Source: Ignavibacteria bacterium
GTDB lineage: Bacteria; Bacteroidota; Ignavibacteria; Ignavibacteriales; SURF-24
Length of the DNA: 64,000 nucleotides
Reading direction: 5' to 3'
NCBI GenBank assembly: GCA_025612375.1
Contig: JAAXKN010000017.1
Location: 22,621-86,620 of the forward strand
Under the pieces are notes generated by a model. It was not told the DNA's origin and did not search any database. It worked only from the letters and a program-made list of their open reading frames with translations. Positions within the stretch are counted from its first letter, which is position 1. Every line of letters starts with the position of its first letter. A program made the translations under genes and the position numbers. This document shows positions 19,590 to 28,139 of this stretch, piece after piece.

Positions 19590-20153
19590 ATGGAATTGTC
19601 AGATGAAGAGAAAAGGATCCTCTTAGAAGCCGCACGTGAGTCCATTATAGGCTACTTTAAGGGCGAAGGCCTTCCCCCGCAGGCGGATTACGAAAACCAC
19701 CCGGTCTTAAAGGAACATGCAGGGGCTTTTGTAACGCTTACTAAGGATAAGGCCCTGCGGGGCTGCATTGGCTATATTATAGCTGATGACCCTCTTTTTC
19801 TGACAGTCTGCGACGCGGCCCGCAAGGCTGCATTTACCGACCCGAGGTTTGATGCCCTCGGTCAGAATGAACTTGATAAGGTGGAACTCGAAATTTCTGT
19901 CCTTTCCCCTCCTTTTAAGATGAAAAGCTACGATGAGATTGTGCTTGGAAAACATGGAGTTATTCTGGAAGACCTGGGACGAAGAGCACTTCTTCTGCCG
20001 CAGGTTCCCATTGAACACCGTATGAATAAGGACGAGTACCTCTCGGCCCTCTGCGAAAAGGCCGGACTGCCATCTAATCTCTGGCAGAAGAGGAACTTAA
20101 ATATGCTGCTCTTTACGGCAAGTGTTTTTTCTGAAGAGGAAATGGGAGGTTAG
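19590..20153 (+). CDS. AMMECR1 domain protein (AmmeMemoRadiSam system protein A)
   Basis: A 187-residue protein of the AMMECR1 family. The hallmark 'ALRGCIGYIIADDPL' is present near residues 51-65, followed by 'DPRFDALGQNELDKVELEIS' and 'HGVILEDLGRRALLLPQVP', as in the family. The biochemical role is unsettled. The conserved genomic association with Memo and a radical SAM enzyme suggests a shared modification function. Here the Memo gene follows after 4 bases. Confidence 0.9.
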   Translation: MELSDEEKRILLEAARESIIGYFKGEGLPPQADYENHPVLKEHAGAFVTLTKDKALRGCIGYIIADDPLFLTVCDAARKAAFTDPRFDALGQNELDKVELEISVLSPPFKMKSYDEIVLGKHGVILEDLGRRALLLPQVPIEHRMNKDEYLSALCEKAGLPSNLWQKRNLNMLLFTASVFSEEEMGG

Positions 20154-20157
20154 AAGT

Positions 20158-20976
20158 ATGGAGACAGTCAGACCGCCTGCTGTTGCGGGCATGTTTTATC
20201 CGTCAGATGAAAAAAAGTTAAAAGACGAAGTCAGGTTTCTTCTCGATGCCGCAGGAAGCGAAGAAGCCCCCGGAAGCGTTACTGCTATTGTGGTCCCGCA
20301 CGCGGGATATATATATTCCGGCAGAACGGCCGCTTATGCATATAATATGGTAAGGAATAAAACCTATGAGACCGTGGTCATAATCTCCCCCAGCCACAGG
20401 GAGTATTTCCCCGGTGTCTCGGTCTACAGCGGGGATGCCTACAGTACCCCCCTTGGAGTTGTTCCTGTCAATAAGACAATGCGCGAGGAGCTTACACGCG
20501 ATGCAAAGCTGATCTTTCAGGGCGTCGAGGGCCACCGCCAGGAGCACGCTCTCGAAGTACAGCTCCCTTTTTTACAGATGGTGCTTAAGGATTTTAATAT
20601 ACTCCCTATTGTCATTGGCGACCAGAAGGAGGAGTTCTTGAATGAGCTTTCCGAACGTCTCTCTAAAGTTGTTAACGATAAAACTCTCATAGTTGCAAGT
20701 TCCGACCTGTCGCACTTCCATTCGAAAATGGAGGCCGACCGCCTGGATTCAATTGTGGAGAAAAGAATCAGCCAGTTCGATTACCAGACTCTCTTAAGGG
20801 ATCTGCATAACAACAATTGCGAAGCCTGCGGCGGAGGCCCTATTGTGGCCGCAATGAGAACGGCTGACCTCCTGAACGTCAGAAAAGCAAAGGTTCTTAA
20901 CCGCAGCGATTCCGGTGACGTGACGGGTGATAATTCAGAAGTCGTGGGATATCTTTCGGCTGTAATATATGAGTGA
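20158..20976 (+). CDS. Memo family protein (AmmeMemoRadiSam system protein B)
   Basis: The start is placed at 20158, where GGGAGGTTAGAAGT precedes ATG. A longer frame from 20122 overlaps the AMMECR1 gene and adds non-conserved residues. The 272-residue protein has the Memo signatures 'RPPAVAGMFYPSDE', 'VVPHAGYIYSG', 'EHALEVQLPFLQ', 'ASSDLSHF' and 'CGGGPI'. The conserved histidines and cysteine line the dioxygenase-like pocket described for Memo. It is adjacent to its usual partner AMMECR1, but the radical SAM partner is not adjacent. Confidence 0.9.
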   Translation: METVRPPAVAGMFYPSDEKKLKDEVRFLLDAAGSEEAPGSVTAIVVPHAGYIYSGRTAAYAYNMVRNKTYETVVIISPSHREYFPGVSVYSGDAYSTPLGVVPVNKTMREELTRDAKLIFQGVEGHRQEHALEVQLPFLQMVLKDFNILPIVIGDQKEEFLNELSERLSKVVNDKTLIVASSDLSHFHSKMEADRLDSIVEKRISQFDYQTLLRDLHNNNCEACGGGPIVAAMRTADLLNVRKAKVLNRSDSGDVTGDNSEVVGYLSAVIYE

Positions 20977-21934
20977 TATAGCAGTTGTTGGAGCCGGAAA
21001 GGCAGCGGCGTCTCTTGCAAACGGCCTGGTGACAAAAAATGAGAACGTGGCCTGCATTATAAGCAAAAGCCTCAGGTCTGCACGCGACCTTGCAAACAGA
21101 TTAGGGATCAGAAATTATTCGGACTCTCTGGCAGATATCCCAAAGTGGATCCGTATCGTTTTTATCGCTGTACCCGACAGGGCTATATCCCGCATAGCCG
21201 AAGAACTTTCCATGTACGACCTGGACTTTCCGAACACACTTTTCTGCCACCTTTCAGGTGCGCAGAATATTTCACTTCTTGAACCCTTGAGGGAAAAAGG
21301 AGCCCATACGGCATCACTGCACATTATGCAGTCGTTCCCTTCAAAAAACTTCGTTGAATTAAGGGGCGCATTTGCAGCAGTTGAATCTTCCACACCCGAG
21401 GCTGAGAAGACGTTCTTCGAACTTGCTGAAAAGCTCGAGATGCGCCCTTTTGTAATAGGCTCTGAAGACAAGATATTCTATCACATTGCTGGCGTGTTTG
21501 CTTCCAACTTCCTCATCGCAAACCTTTACCACGCCCAGCAGGCCTTTAACAAAAGCAGAATTGAAGGCGTGGATTTCTTTTCACTCATAAAGCCGATCGT
21601 AAAATCAACACTTGCAAACGCGGATAAGGACGGCGTTATCAGGGCGCTTTCAGGACCCGTGGAAAGAAACGACCTGGAAGTAGTTAAAAATCATCTTTCT
21701 GTCCTGAAAAAGGCCTCAAGGGAAAACGGGGAGGAAGGGGGGATGGATAACATTTACCTCAACTATATCTGCCAGTCCTTAAGCCTTCTTGAAATTACAA
21801 AAATTAAAAACCCGTCTGATGTGGAAAGCTACAAAAAGCTGCGCGAGCTTTTAATCTGCGAGCTTAAGGAAGCGGTGGAAAAGGAAGCCCGGTGTCCAAA
21901 GCCCAAAGTCCATAACAATACAAAAAAGCCGTAA
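20969..21934 (+). CDS. Rossmann-fold DUF2520 protein (6-phosphogluconate-dehydrogenase-like)
   Basis: A 321-residue protein. It has an N-terminal NAD(P)-binding fold ('IAVVGAGKAAASLANGL') and 'VFIAVPDRAIS' near residue 65. A C-terminal helical DUF2520 domain follows ('FHIAGVFASNF'-like signature at about residues 170-182, here 'YHIAGVFASNFLIA'). These resemble F420/NADP oxidoreductase or beta-hydroxyacid-dehydrogenase folds, with unknown substrate. The start overlaps the Memo stop by 8 bases, implying translational coupling. The last ~15 residues ('KPKVHNNTKKP') run into the terminator stem. Confidence 0.85.
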   Translation: MSDIAVVGAGKAAASLANGLVTKNENVACIISKSLRSARDLANRLGIRNYSDSLADIPKWIRIVFIAVPDRAISRIAEELSMYDLDFPNTLFCHLSGAQNISLLEPLREKGAHTASLHIMQSFPSKNFVELRGAFAAVESSTPEAEKTFFELAEKLEMRPFVIGSEDKIFYHIAGVFASNFLIANLYHAQQAFNKSRIEGVDFFSLIKPIVKSTLANADKDGVIRALSGPVERNDLEVVKNHLSVLKKASRENGEEGGMDNIYLNYICQSLSLLEITKIKNPSDVESYKKLRELLICELKEAVEKEARCPKPKVHNNTKKP

Positions 21935-21957
21935 AGAATCTTCCTTACGGCTTTTTT
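21922..21957. terminator. Bidirectional terminator ending the AMMECR1-Memo-DUF2520 run
   Basis: AAAAAAGCCGTAA (21922-21934) pairs perfectly with TTACGGCTTTTTT (21945-21957). The DUF2520 stop codon is inside the left arm. The convergent gene ends at 21981. Confidence 0.88.
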
Positions 21958-21980
21958 AATTATATCAGAATTTTTGAATC

Positions 21981-22724
21981 TTAGAACCTTCTGTCGCCGG
22001 CCTGCTGGTTGTAGACCACCACTACGTCAACCCATGCCGGTTCGCCCGGTACTCCGCCTCCCTTGTTGACAATCCTGATCTTTGAATAATGCTGGTCGTT
22101 GTCGTAAACGAAAATATAATTACTCTCCGTATCCGGTACGCTCTTAACCCAGCTCTGGTCCTTTGCGGGAGCCGAAACCGTATCTGTGAGTGTAGTCGAA
22201 TTGCCAACCTTAAAGAATGTTACCCTTGTTAATCCGCTTGCCTGGTCGGCTGAGGCAAGCACAAAGCCGGAACTCGAATAGTAAAGGTCAACCTTTGCCC
22301 TGTCGGGAGCAGTTGAACTGATACCCGAGGGCTGCCCCGTAGAAAGGATCAGTCCGCTCGGTTTCCCGGTTGTGCCTATCGTCTCATAGATCCTTACCAC
22401 GGGATAGGTTACAGTTGAAAGGGGCATCTTTACGCTAAGCTTCGTCGTCTCTCCTGCATTAACTGCAACGGAAATGGTCGTGTCACGCAGCCCCTGGTAT
22501 TTAAGCGTAATTGAATATGAACCTGCATCAAGGCCTGTAAGGCTGTCGGGCGTAATCTTATTTGTGTTTGTGTTGTTATTCCAGATCTGGGCTCCGCTCG
22601 GGTTTGATGTTATATAAATGCTTCCTTTTTGTGCCGCAGGCTCTGGATTGGTTGAATTATCGCTGCATGAATAAAACGCAAAAGAAATAAGCAGGGCAAT
22701 TGCAAGTAGATAATACTTTTTCAT
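21981..22724 (-). CDS. PEGA-domain lipoprotein
   Basis: A 247-residue lipoprotein with lipobox 'SFAFYSCSDN' (Cys20). A PEGA domain follows at about residues 35-100: 'GSIYITSNPSGAQIWNNN' then 'GLDAGSYSITLKYQGL'. These small beta domains occur in surface proteins and may bind cell-wall material. The C-terminal ~140 residues are unrecognised. It follows another lipoprotein by 16 bases on the same strand, so they likely share an mRNA. Confidence 0.8.
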   Translation of the reverse strand: MKKYYLLAIALLISFAFYSCSDNSTNPEPAAQKGSIYITSNPSGAQIWNNNTNTNKITPDSLTGLDAGSYSITLKYQGLRDTTISVAVNAGETTKLSVKMPLSTVTYPVVRIYETIGTTGKPSGLILSTGQPSGISSTAPDRAKVDLYYSSSGFVLASADQASGLTRVTFFKVGNSTTLTDTVSAPAKDQSWVKSVPDTESNYIFVYDNDQHYSKIRIVNKGGGVPGEPAWVDVVVVYNQQAGDRRF

Positions 22725-22740
22725 TTAACTTCTTCTCCTC

Positions 22741-23235
22741 TTACTTTTTAGCTAAATTAAAATTAAACTTTGATCCGTCGAGTGACATGGTGAATGTCCC
22801 CGATAACTTTTTCATGTCGTCAGAAACCTTCCCGGCATATTTCCCCTGAAATCTGCTGTGCAGAAGGTCCTGCATTGTAAATTTCTTTGTCGCGGGGTCA
22901 AAGGTTCCGCTTACCTGCTGGTTTATGACCTCCCTGTAATTAATTGTAATGCTTCCCTTAAAATCGTTTCCGTTCTGTTCTGTAATTTTAAGAGTTGTAG
23001 AACGCTGGTCGAAAGTTCCCCTGTAAGTCCCTTTAAGGTCCGGAACTGCGGCTGTCTTTGCTGTAGTATCGGCTTTTTTTGTCGTATCAGCCATTTTGGT
23101 CGTATCCCCCTGCTGAACGTTCTGCTTCGGCTGTTCCTGCTTTTTACCGCAGCCCGTGGAAACTATGAGGGAAAACAGAAGCACAAGTGACAAAGTGGAT
23201 TTAGCAAACCATTTTATTGTGTAGTTTTTTTTCAC
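22741..23235 (-). CDS. Lipoprotein of unknown function with a threonine-rich linker
   Basis: A 164-residue lipoprotein with lipobox 'LIVSTGCGKK' (Cys29). A low-complexity linker of repeated 'DTTK'-type units follows (about residues 42-62), then a ~100-residue beta-rich domain starting 'LKGTYRGTFDQRSTT'. That domain looks like a small antiparallel barrel. No named family was recognised. Confidence 0.75.
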   Translation of the reverse strand: MKKNYTIKWFAKSTLSLVLLFSLIVSTGCGKKQEQPKQNVQQGDTTKMADTTKKADTTAKTAAVPDLKGTYRGTFDQRSTTLKITEQNGNDFKGSITINYREVINQQVSGTFDPATKKFTMQDLLHSRFQGKYAGKVSDDMKKLSGTFTMSLDGSKFNFNLAKK

Positions 23236-23446
23236 AAAGCCTCCTATCTGATTTTTATGTGGTATTATGGTTATAATTTGAATTTTAAGAAGTTTTCATA
23301 ATTTTTTTGTGCGCGGGAACAAATCAGCGGCTGTTTTATTATAATTTATCAAAAGACAGATGCAAAACAACAGAAAACCGTCAGGCTGTTTCTTAAAATA
23401 AATCCTAAAAATCTGTATTTTTTGCTATATTTATATAATGTAAAAT

Positions 23447-24985
23447 TTGGAGGATCTGGCTATCGAAAAGCAAAATAAAACCCAGAATGATATAGTTGAG
23501 AAAATTGTTTCTCTGGCTAAAAGAAGAGGATTTGTATTCCAGTCGAGCGAAATCTACGGAGGCCTTAACGGCTGCTGGGATTACGGCCCGCTTGGAGTTG
23601 AACTCCTTAAAAATATAAAGGAAGAATGGTGGAAATTCATGACCTACAGGAAAAATATCGAGGGGATTGACGCCGCCATACTTATGCACCCAAGAGTTTG
23701 GGAAGCCTCAGGACATGTGGCTAATTTTACCGATCCAATGATCGACTGCAAACAGTGCAAGGCGCGTTTCCGCCTCGATACACTGGCAGAACTGATTTCA
23801 GCCAAGAAAAAAGAAAAGGCGGTTAAAGCCCTGCACGAAGTTGTGGCAGAACATCCTGAGCAGATCCGGAAGCTTGATGAACTCACACAGGGCAAGTTTA
23901 CCGATGAGGCTTCAATGAATGAGGCTTTTGACGCCGTCTTGGAGGACCAGGATCTTGGCAAAAAGCTTTTATCAATTCTTAACTGCCCGCAGTGCGGAAA
24001 TGCAGGCACTTTTACCTCGGCAAGGCAGTTTAACCTCATGTTCAAAACTTTCATCGGCCCGGTTGAAGATTCAGGCGCCGTAGTTTACTTGAGGCCTGAG
24101 ACCGCACAGGGCATATTTGTAAATTTCCTGAACGTCCAGAACTCCAGCCGCCAGAAGCTCCCATTTGGAATTGCACAGATCGGCAAGGCGTTCAGAAATG
24201 AAATTAATACGAAGAACTTCCTCTTCCGTACACGTGAATTTGAACAGATGGAAATGCAGTTCTTCATTAAGCCTTCTGATGACGATAAGTGGTACGAATA
24301 CTGGAAAGAACAGCGCATAGAGTGGTTCAAGGCTCTGGGTATGACCCCCGACAAGCTGAGATTCCATGACCATCCGCAGGATAAGCTGGCTCACTATGCT
24401 AAAAAAGCTACTGATATAGAATACCTCTTCCCCTTCGGCTGGGGTGAAATTGAGGGTATTCATAACAGGAAGGACTGGGACCTCAGCCAGCACCAGAAAT
24501 TTTCCAATAAATCTCTTCAGTATTTTGACGAGGAATCAAAGGAAAAATTCGTTCCTTATGTAATTGAAACTTCAGCCGGCGCAAGCCGCTCATTTATGGC
24601 ATTCTTAATCGATTCTTACTACGAAGAAGAAGTTAACGGCGAGCAGAGGTCTGTTCTTAAATTCCACCCGCGCCTGGCTCCCATTAAGGCTGCCGTTTTA
24701 CCGCTCGTAAATAAGGACGGTATGCCTGAAATAGCTCAGAAGATAGACCGCGACTTAAGGCCTTTCCTCAGGGTGTTCTACGACGACAAGGGTGCCATAG
24801 GCCGCAGATACAGAAGAATGGACGAGGTTGGTACTCCGTACTGCATTACCGTTGATACACAGACACTCGAGGACCAGACGGTTACAATTAGGGAAAGAGA
24901 CTCCATGCAGCAGGAAAGGGTCGCAATTGACCAGCTGCTGTCCTATTTCCAGAAAAAACTTGTTAACAGCAGCCTCGATTTCTGA
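23447..24985 (+). CDS. glyS: Glycyl-tRNA synthetase, homodimeric class II type
   Basis: Charges tRNA-Gly with glycine. About 507-512 residues, with the alpha2-type signature 'KRRGFVFQSSEIYGGL' then 'WDYGPLGVELL'. A CxxC pair (101-104) and 'CPQCGN' (about 180) form the usual zinc-binding insertion. Class II motif 2 is in 'FRNEI...FRTREFEQMEMQ'. An anticodon-binding domain is at the C-terminus. The start is odd. The only in-frame ATG/GTG/TTG near the N-terminus is TTG at 23447, which is itself part of the Shine-Dalgarno GGAGG (23449-23453). By spacing, translation would begin near an ATC at 23462. Function is certain; the first residue is not. Confidence 0.93.
   Translation: MEDLAIEKQNKTQNDIVEKIVSLAKRRGFVFQSSEIYGGLNGCWDYGPLGVELLKNIKEEWWKFMTYRKNIEGIDAAILMHPRVWEASGHVANFTDPMIDCKQCKARFRLDTLAELISAKKKEKAVKALHEVVAEHPEQIRKLDELTQGKFTDEASMNEAFDAVLEDQDLGKKLLSILNCPQCGNAGTFTSARQFNLMFKTFIGPVEDSGAVVYLRPETAQGIFVNFLNVQNSSRQKLPFGIAQIGKAFRNEINTKNFLFRTREFEQMEMQFFIKPSDDDKWYEYWKEQRIEWFKALGMTPDKLRFHDHPQDKLAHYAKKATDIEYLFPFGWGEIEGIHNRKDWDLSQHQKFSNKSLQYFDEESKEKFVPYVIETSAGASRSFMAFLIDSYYEEEVNGEQRSVLKFHPRLAPIKAAVLPLVNKDGMPEIAQKIDRDLRPFLRVFYDDKGAIGRRYRRMDEVGTPYCITVDTQTLEDQTVTIRERDSMQQERVAIDQLLSYFQKKLVNSSLDF
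23449..23453 (+). promoter_or_regulatory. Shine-Dalgarno site of glyS that conflicts with the TTG start
   Basis: GGAGG sits inside TTTGGAGGATC. The upstream in-frame codon is a TAA at 23441. No ATG, GTG or TTG lies 5-10 bases downstream; CTG (23456) and ATC (23462) are the only near-cognate codons. Confidence 0.6.
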
Positions 24986-25008
24986 AAATAAGAAACAATT
25001 TTGACTTT

Positions 25009-25058
25009 CATATTAGTAAAGACACAAGTAATATAAATTGTATGTCTTTACTAATATG
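25009..25058 (+). promoter_or_regulatory. 16-bp perfect inverted repeat between glyS and a lipoprotein gene
   Basis: CATATTAGTAAAGACA (25009-25024) and TGTCTTTACTAATATG (25043-25058) are exact reverse complements with an 18-base A/T-rich loop. The right arm touches the ribosome site GGGAGG (25058-25063) of the gene starting at 25069. There is no T-run. It could be a regulator-binding site, an RNA hairpin occluding translation, or a 3'-end stem for glyS. Confidence 0.6.
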
Positions 25059-25068
25059 GGAGGATTGA

Positions 25069-25965
25069 ATGAAAATTGTTAACGTTCTTTTATTTTTTGT
25101 CGTGCTTGCAGTCTCAGGCATGGTTTTTCTGGAAGGCTGCTCCAGTAACGATTCAGGTACTAATCCCGTTTCTCCCGGCGGCCCTGCCGCCCCGGCGGAT
25201 GTTAATGTCGTCTTGTCGGCAATTCCGGGCGGGGGAAGTAATGCCAGGGTTTCCTGGACTAAATCCACCAGCAACTCTGCAGGAGACTTTGCAGGATACC
25301 AGGTTATTACAAATAAAGTTGATACTACCGGTAAAGTATTGAGCCGCGCCGATTCTGCCCTCGTGGTAAAATCCGACAGCTCTTTTCATATTGTTAACCT
25401 GGATCCCGGCCGCAGCACCAGGTACCAGACGAAAGTCTATGCCGTAAATGGTGACGGCACAAGAAGCCAGGCTGCAACTTCGGTTATCTATGCCGCCATC
25501 TATGAGTATACCAACCAGACTATTGACGAGTTCTCGGCTGCCTCTAATGCGGCTAAAAGCGGCTTCGGATGGGACCCGTTCCTGGGCGGGGGCACACAGC
25601 TGGCATATAGCTCCGATAATGCCTCCAGAATCGACCTTAATATGAGAATGGACAACACTGACGGAGCAATGAAATTCTATTCGCCTTCTTCAGCCAAAGC
25701 GCCGCTGACAAACGGGCACGATACCAAACTTTCACTCATTGGAACAGGGCAGGCGGCTTATGATAAGGCGGAAGGACTTGCTGAACCAACTTTAAGTGAA
25801 ATTGCAATTACTCCCGATAACGTATATCTCATTAAAACACAGGCCGGCAACTACATTAAACTGTGGGTCAAAAGCCTCGGAAAACTTTCGGGAAACTCGT
25901 ATAATACCGCTACATTCGACTATAAACTTCAGCCTTTTGCGGGTTTAAGAGTCCTTAAAAGATAG
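25069..25965 (+). CDS. Lipoprotein with a fibronectin-III-like domain
   Basis: A 298-residue lipoprotein with lipobox 'MVFLEGCSSN' (Cys24) after a short hydrophobic signal. A linker rich in Pro/Gly/Ala precedes a fibronectin type III-like domain (about residues 40-140). Its core features include 'ARVSWTKSTSN', 'YQVITNK' and 'PGRSTRYQTKVYAVNGDGT'. The remaining ~150 residues are unrecognised. GGGAGGATTGA precedes the ATG. The gene has its own hairpin leader and terminator. Confidence 0.75.
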   Translation: MKIVNVLLFFVVLAVSGMVFLEGCSSNDSGTNPVSPGGPAAPADVNVVLSAIPGGGSNARVSWTKSTSNSAGDFAGYQVITNKVDTTGKVLSRADSALVVKSDSSFHIVNLDPGRSTRYQTKVYAVNGDGTRSQAATSVIYAAIYEYTNQTIDEFSAASNAAKSGFGWDPFLGGGTQLAYSSDNASRIDLNMRMDNTDGAMKFYSPSSAKAPLTNGHDTKLSLIGTGQAAYDKAEGLAEPTLSEIAITPDNVYLIKTQAGNYIKLWVKSLGKLSGNSYNTATFDYKLQPFAGLRVLKR

Positions 25966-25983
25966 TTCCTTGTTACTAAACTG

Positions 25984-26013
25984 AACCCGGTTTATACTCA
26001 ACCGGGTTTTTTT
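25984..26013 (+). terminator. Intrinsic terminator after the FN3-like lipoprotein gene
   Basis: AACCCGGTT (25984-25992) pairs with AACCGGGTT (26000-26008) across 7 bases, followed by TTTTT. It is only 14 bases upstream of the next gene's TTG start. Confidence 0.85.
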
Positions 26014-26026
26014 ATATGGAGACGTT

Positions 26027-27166
26027 TTGAAAAGATTAGCTGTTATCCTTTTTGTCCTCCTGATGGCAGGACAGGCTTTCTCACAAAACGGGGATTTTGA
26101 TTCCCGCGTGAAAAATGGAATCCGGCAGATATATAACATAAAGTTCGACGAGGCCGACAGGACCTTTAAGGAGGTTATTGCCGACTACCCGAAACATCCG
26201 GCAGGAAAATTCTTCCTTGCTATGATTGACTGGTGGAAGATTCTGCTGGACCTGGACAATGAAAGCTACGACGACATCTTTTTTGCGAAACTGGAAGACG
26301 TTATTTTTCAGTGCGACCAGATACTCGATAAGGACCCTTCTAATGTGGATGCCCTTTTCTTTAAGGGGGGCTCTATCGGCTTCCGCGGACGCTTAAGAGC
26401 CATGAGGGAAAGCTGGATTAAGGCCGCCGACGACGGGCGCGAGGCGCTCCCTATTGTAAACCATGCCTATAAGCTTAATCCGAATAACGTGGACGTGCAG
26501 CTGGGCTTTGGAATTTACGATTACTATGCTGCCGTAATTCCGGCAAAATACCCCATGATAAAGCCTCTTATGATGTTCTTCCCATCGGGAGACAAGGAAA
26601 AGGGAATTAAGGAACTGACCAACGTCGCAATGAACGGCAAGTACGCTAAAACAGAATCGAGATATTTCCTTATGCAGCTCTACTACCAGTTTGAGGAGAA
26701 TTTCCAGAAAGCAGAGGAATTTGCAAAGATGCTTACTTCGGAATATCCCGATAACCCTCTTTTTGAGCGCTACCAGGGAAGAATTAATATAAGAAAAGGA
26801 AGCCTTTTTACGGCAGACAGCATTTTTTCCGACGTCTACAGGAAATACCAGCAGAAATTCCCCGGCTATAATGAACAGTCTAGAAGGGAAGCAACCTATT
26901 ACCTGGGATACTACAGGCGCAACATGGGGCAGACGGATGCCGCTATTCAATATTTCCAGGAATGTGAAAATGCATCAAGAAAGCTGGACAAAGATGAGGC
27001 CTCTGGTTTCATGGTAAATACGCTGCTTTACCTCGGGAACCTTTACGACCAGAAAGGGGAGCGCGACAGGGCGGTTAAATACTATAAAGAGGTGCTTGAC
27101 GTTAAGGAGTTCGGCCATTCGCATAACCTTGCCGGGCAGTATCTGCAGAAACCGTATCAGAGATAA
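26027..27166 (+). CDS. Exported tetratricopeptide-repeat protein
   Basis: A 379-residue protein starting with TTG (GGAG six bases upstream), with a signal peptide ending near 'GQAFSQ' (residue 20). The body is built of TPR-like helices. Examples are 'QIYNIKFDEADRTFKEVIADYPKHP' (split here for brevity), a middle set near residues 100-135, 'FEENFQKAEEFAKMLTSEYP' and a clear C-terminal pair near 295-365. Such proteins mediate protein-protein contacts, probably in the periplasm. No catalytic motif is present. The gene lies between terminators, so it is likely monocistronic. Confidence 0.8.
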   Translation: MKRLAVILFVLLMAGQAFSQNGDFDSRVKNGIRQIYNIKFDEADRTFKEVIADYPKHPAGKFFLAMIDWWKILLDLDNESYDDIFFAKLEDVIFQCDQILDKDPSNVDALFFKGGSIGFRGRLRAMRESWIKAADDGREALPIVNHAYKLNPNNVDVQLGFGIYDYYAAVIPAKYPMIKPLMMFFPSGDKEKGIKELTNVAMNGKYAKTESRYFLMQLYYQFEENFQKAEEFAKMLTSEYPDNPLFERYQGRINIRKGSLFTADSIFSDVYRKYQQKFPGYNEQSRREATYYLGYYRRNMGQTDAAIQYFQECENASRKLDKDEASGFMVNTLLYLGNLYDQKGERDRAVKYYKEVLDVKEFGHSHNLAGQYLQKPYQR

Positions 27167-27170
27167 AAAA

Positions 27171-27194
27171 AAGCCGCTTTAACATAAGCGGCTT
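27171..27194. terminator. Bidirectional terminator between the TPR gene and the PorV/Q gene
   Basis: AAGCCGCTT (27171-27179) pairs with AAGCGGCTT (27186-27194) across 6 bases, with an A8 run on the left and A/T on the right, between convergent genes. Confidence 0.8.
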
Positions 27195-27200
27195 AAAATT

Positions 27201-28139
27201 TTAATAGCTGAAAGTTATTCCGATCCGGTGTATGGCATCTATAAATCCGTATGAGGAGTAGGAATAATCGAAGTTGTAGCCGCTTATAAGTGCTCCCACT
27301 CCTATATTAAATCCTGCCAGTCCGGTTGATGTATCGAGTTTCATCTCCCTGCGTTTTTCATTGTCGTAGCCCAGGCGCAGCCTTAAGACGCGGCTTAAGT
27401 TAAATTCGGCGCCAAGGGAGAATACTTTTAGCTTGTCACCTAACTCCTGGTTCTCATTAAGCTTGTTAAAGCTAAGGGCAATTGTAAGAGGGATGTGCGC
27501 CATCTTCTTTGAAATCCCGAACCTGAGGTCTACAGGAAGGCTTTCCCTGTGCGAATCGTAGTAGGGTTTTATCTGTGTCCCAAGGTTCAGGGCTGAAAGC
27601 CCAAAGACGATCTGCTGATCGGGGAACAGGTACTGAAGTCCCAGGTCAACTCCCGCGGCGGAAGATGCTACCTCAGCGATCGATGAATATATAAATTTAA
27701 CGTTTACGCCGTAGTAGAAATTCTGATCCAGGGCGTTGGCATAGCCCAGCATAAAAGCTACGTCGCCGGCGCTGAATTCGCCAAGCTTGTTCTTAAATTC
27801 GTCTGCGCGCGTAAAGGTGCCGTAGTTTATATAATTAACTCCCAGTGCAAAGCGTCCTGCATTTTCAAATTCCTTTGAAACCGCCAGCCCGCCCATGTTG
27901 ATATCCAGGAAGTAATTGACGTAGGAGATTGAAACCGGGGTTTCTTTAAGGGAATTAATACCTGCCGGATTATAGAATACCACGTTCGGGTCGTCTGTAT
28001 TTGTTACAAAGCTTCCGGCCAGGGCAGCAGCTCTCGGATTCAGGTCCAGACGCAGAAAGTCGTATGCCGACTGCGCATGGAGCCCGCTTAGAAACGGTAA
28101 AGACAAAAATATCAGCAGAAAAATCCGGTAAAACTTCAT
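27201..28139 (-). CDS. PorV/PorQ family outer-membrane protein (T9SS-associated)
   Basis: The start is placed at 28139, where TTTGAGGAAATTA precedes ATG. A longer frame would begin at a TTG that overlaps that ribosome site. The 312-residue protein has a signal peptide ending 'SGLHAQ'. The FadL/PorV-like entry 'LDLNPRAAALAGSFVT' and 'DDPNVVFYNPAGINSL' follow, then about 14 amphipathic beta strands ending in an aromatic ('IGITFSY'). PorV and PorQ work in the attachment complex of the type IX secretion system, although generic PorV/PorQ paralogs are abundant in this clade. Which paralog this is cannot be told. Confidence 0.8.
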   Translation of the reverse strand: MKFYRIFLLIFLSLPFLSGLHAQSAYDFLRLDLNPRAAALAGSFVTNTDDPNVVFYNPAGINSLKETPVSISYVNYFLDINMGGLAVSKEFENAGRFALGVNYINYGTFTRADEFKNKLGEFSAGDVAFMLGYANALDQNFYYGVNVKFIYSSIAEVASSAAGVDLGLQYLFPDQQIVFGLSALNLGTQIKPYYDSHRESLPVDLRFGISKKMAHIPLTIALSFNKLNENQELGDKLKVFSLGAEFNLSRVLRLRLGYDNEKRREMKLDTSTGLAGFNIGVGALISGYNFDYSYSSYGFIDAIHRIGITFSY

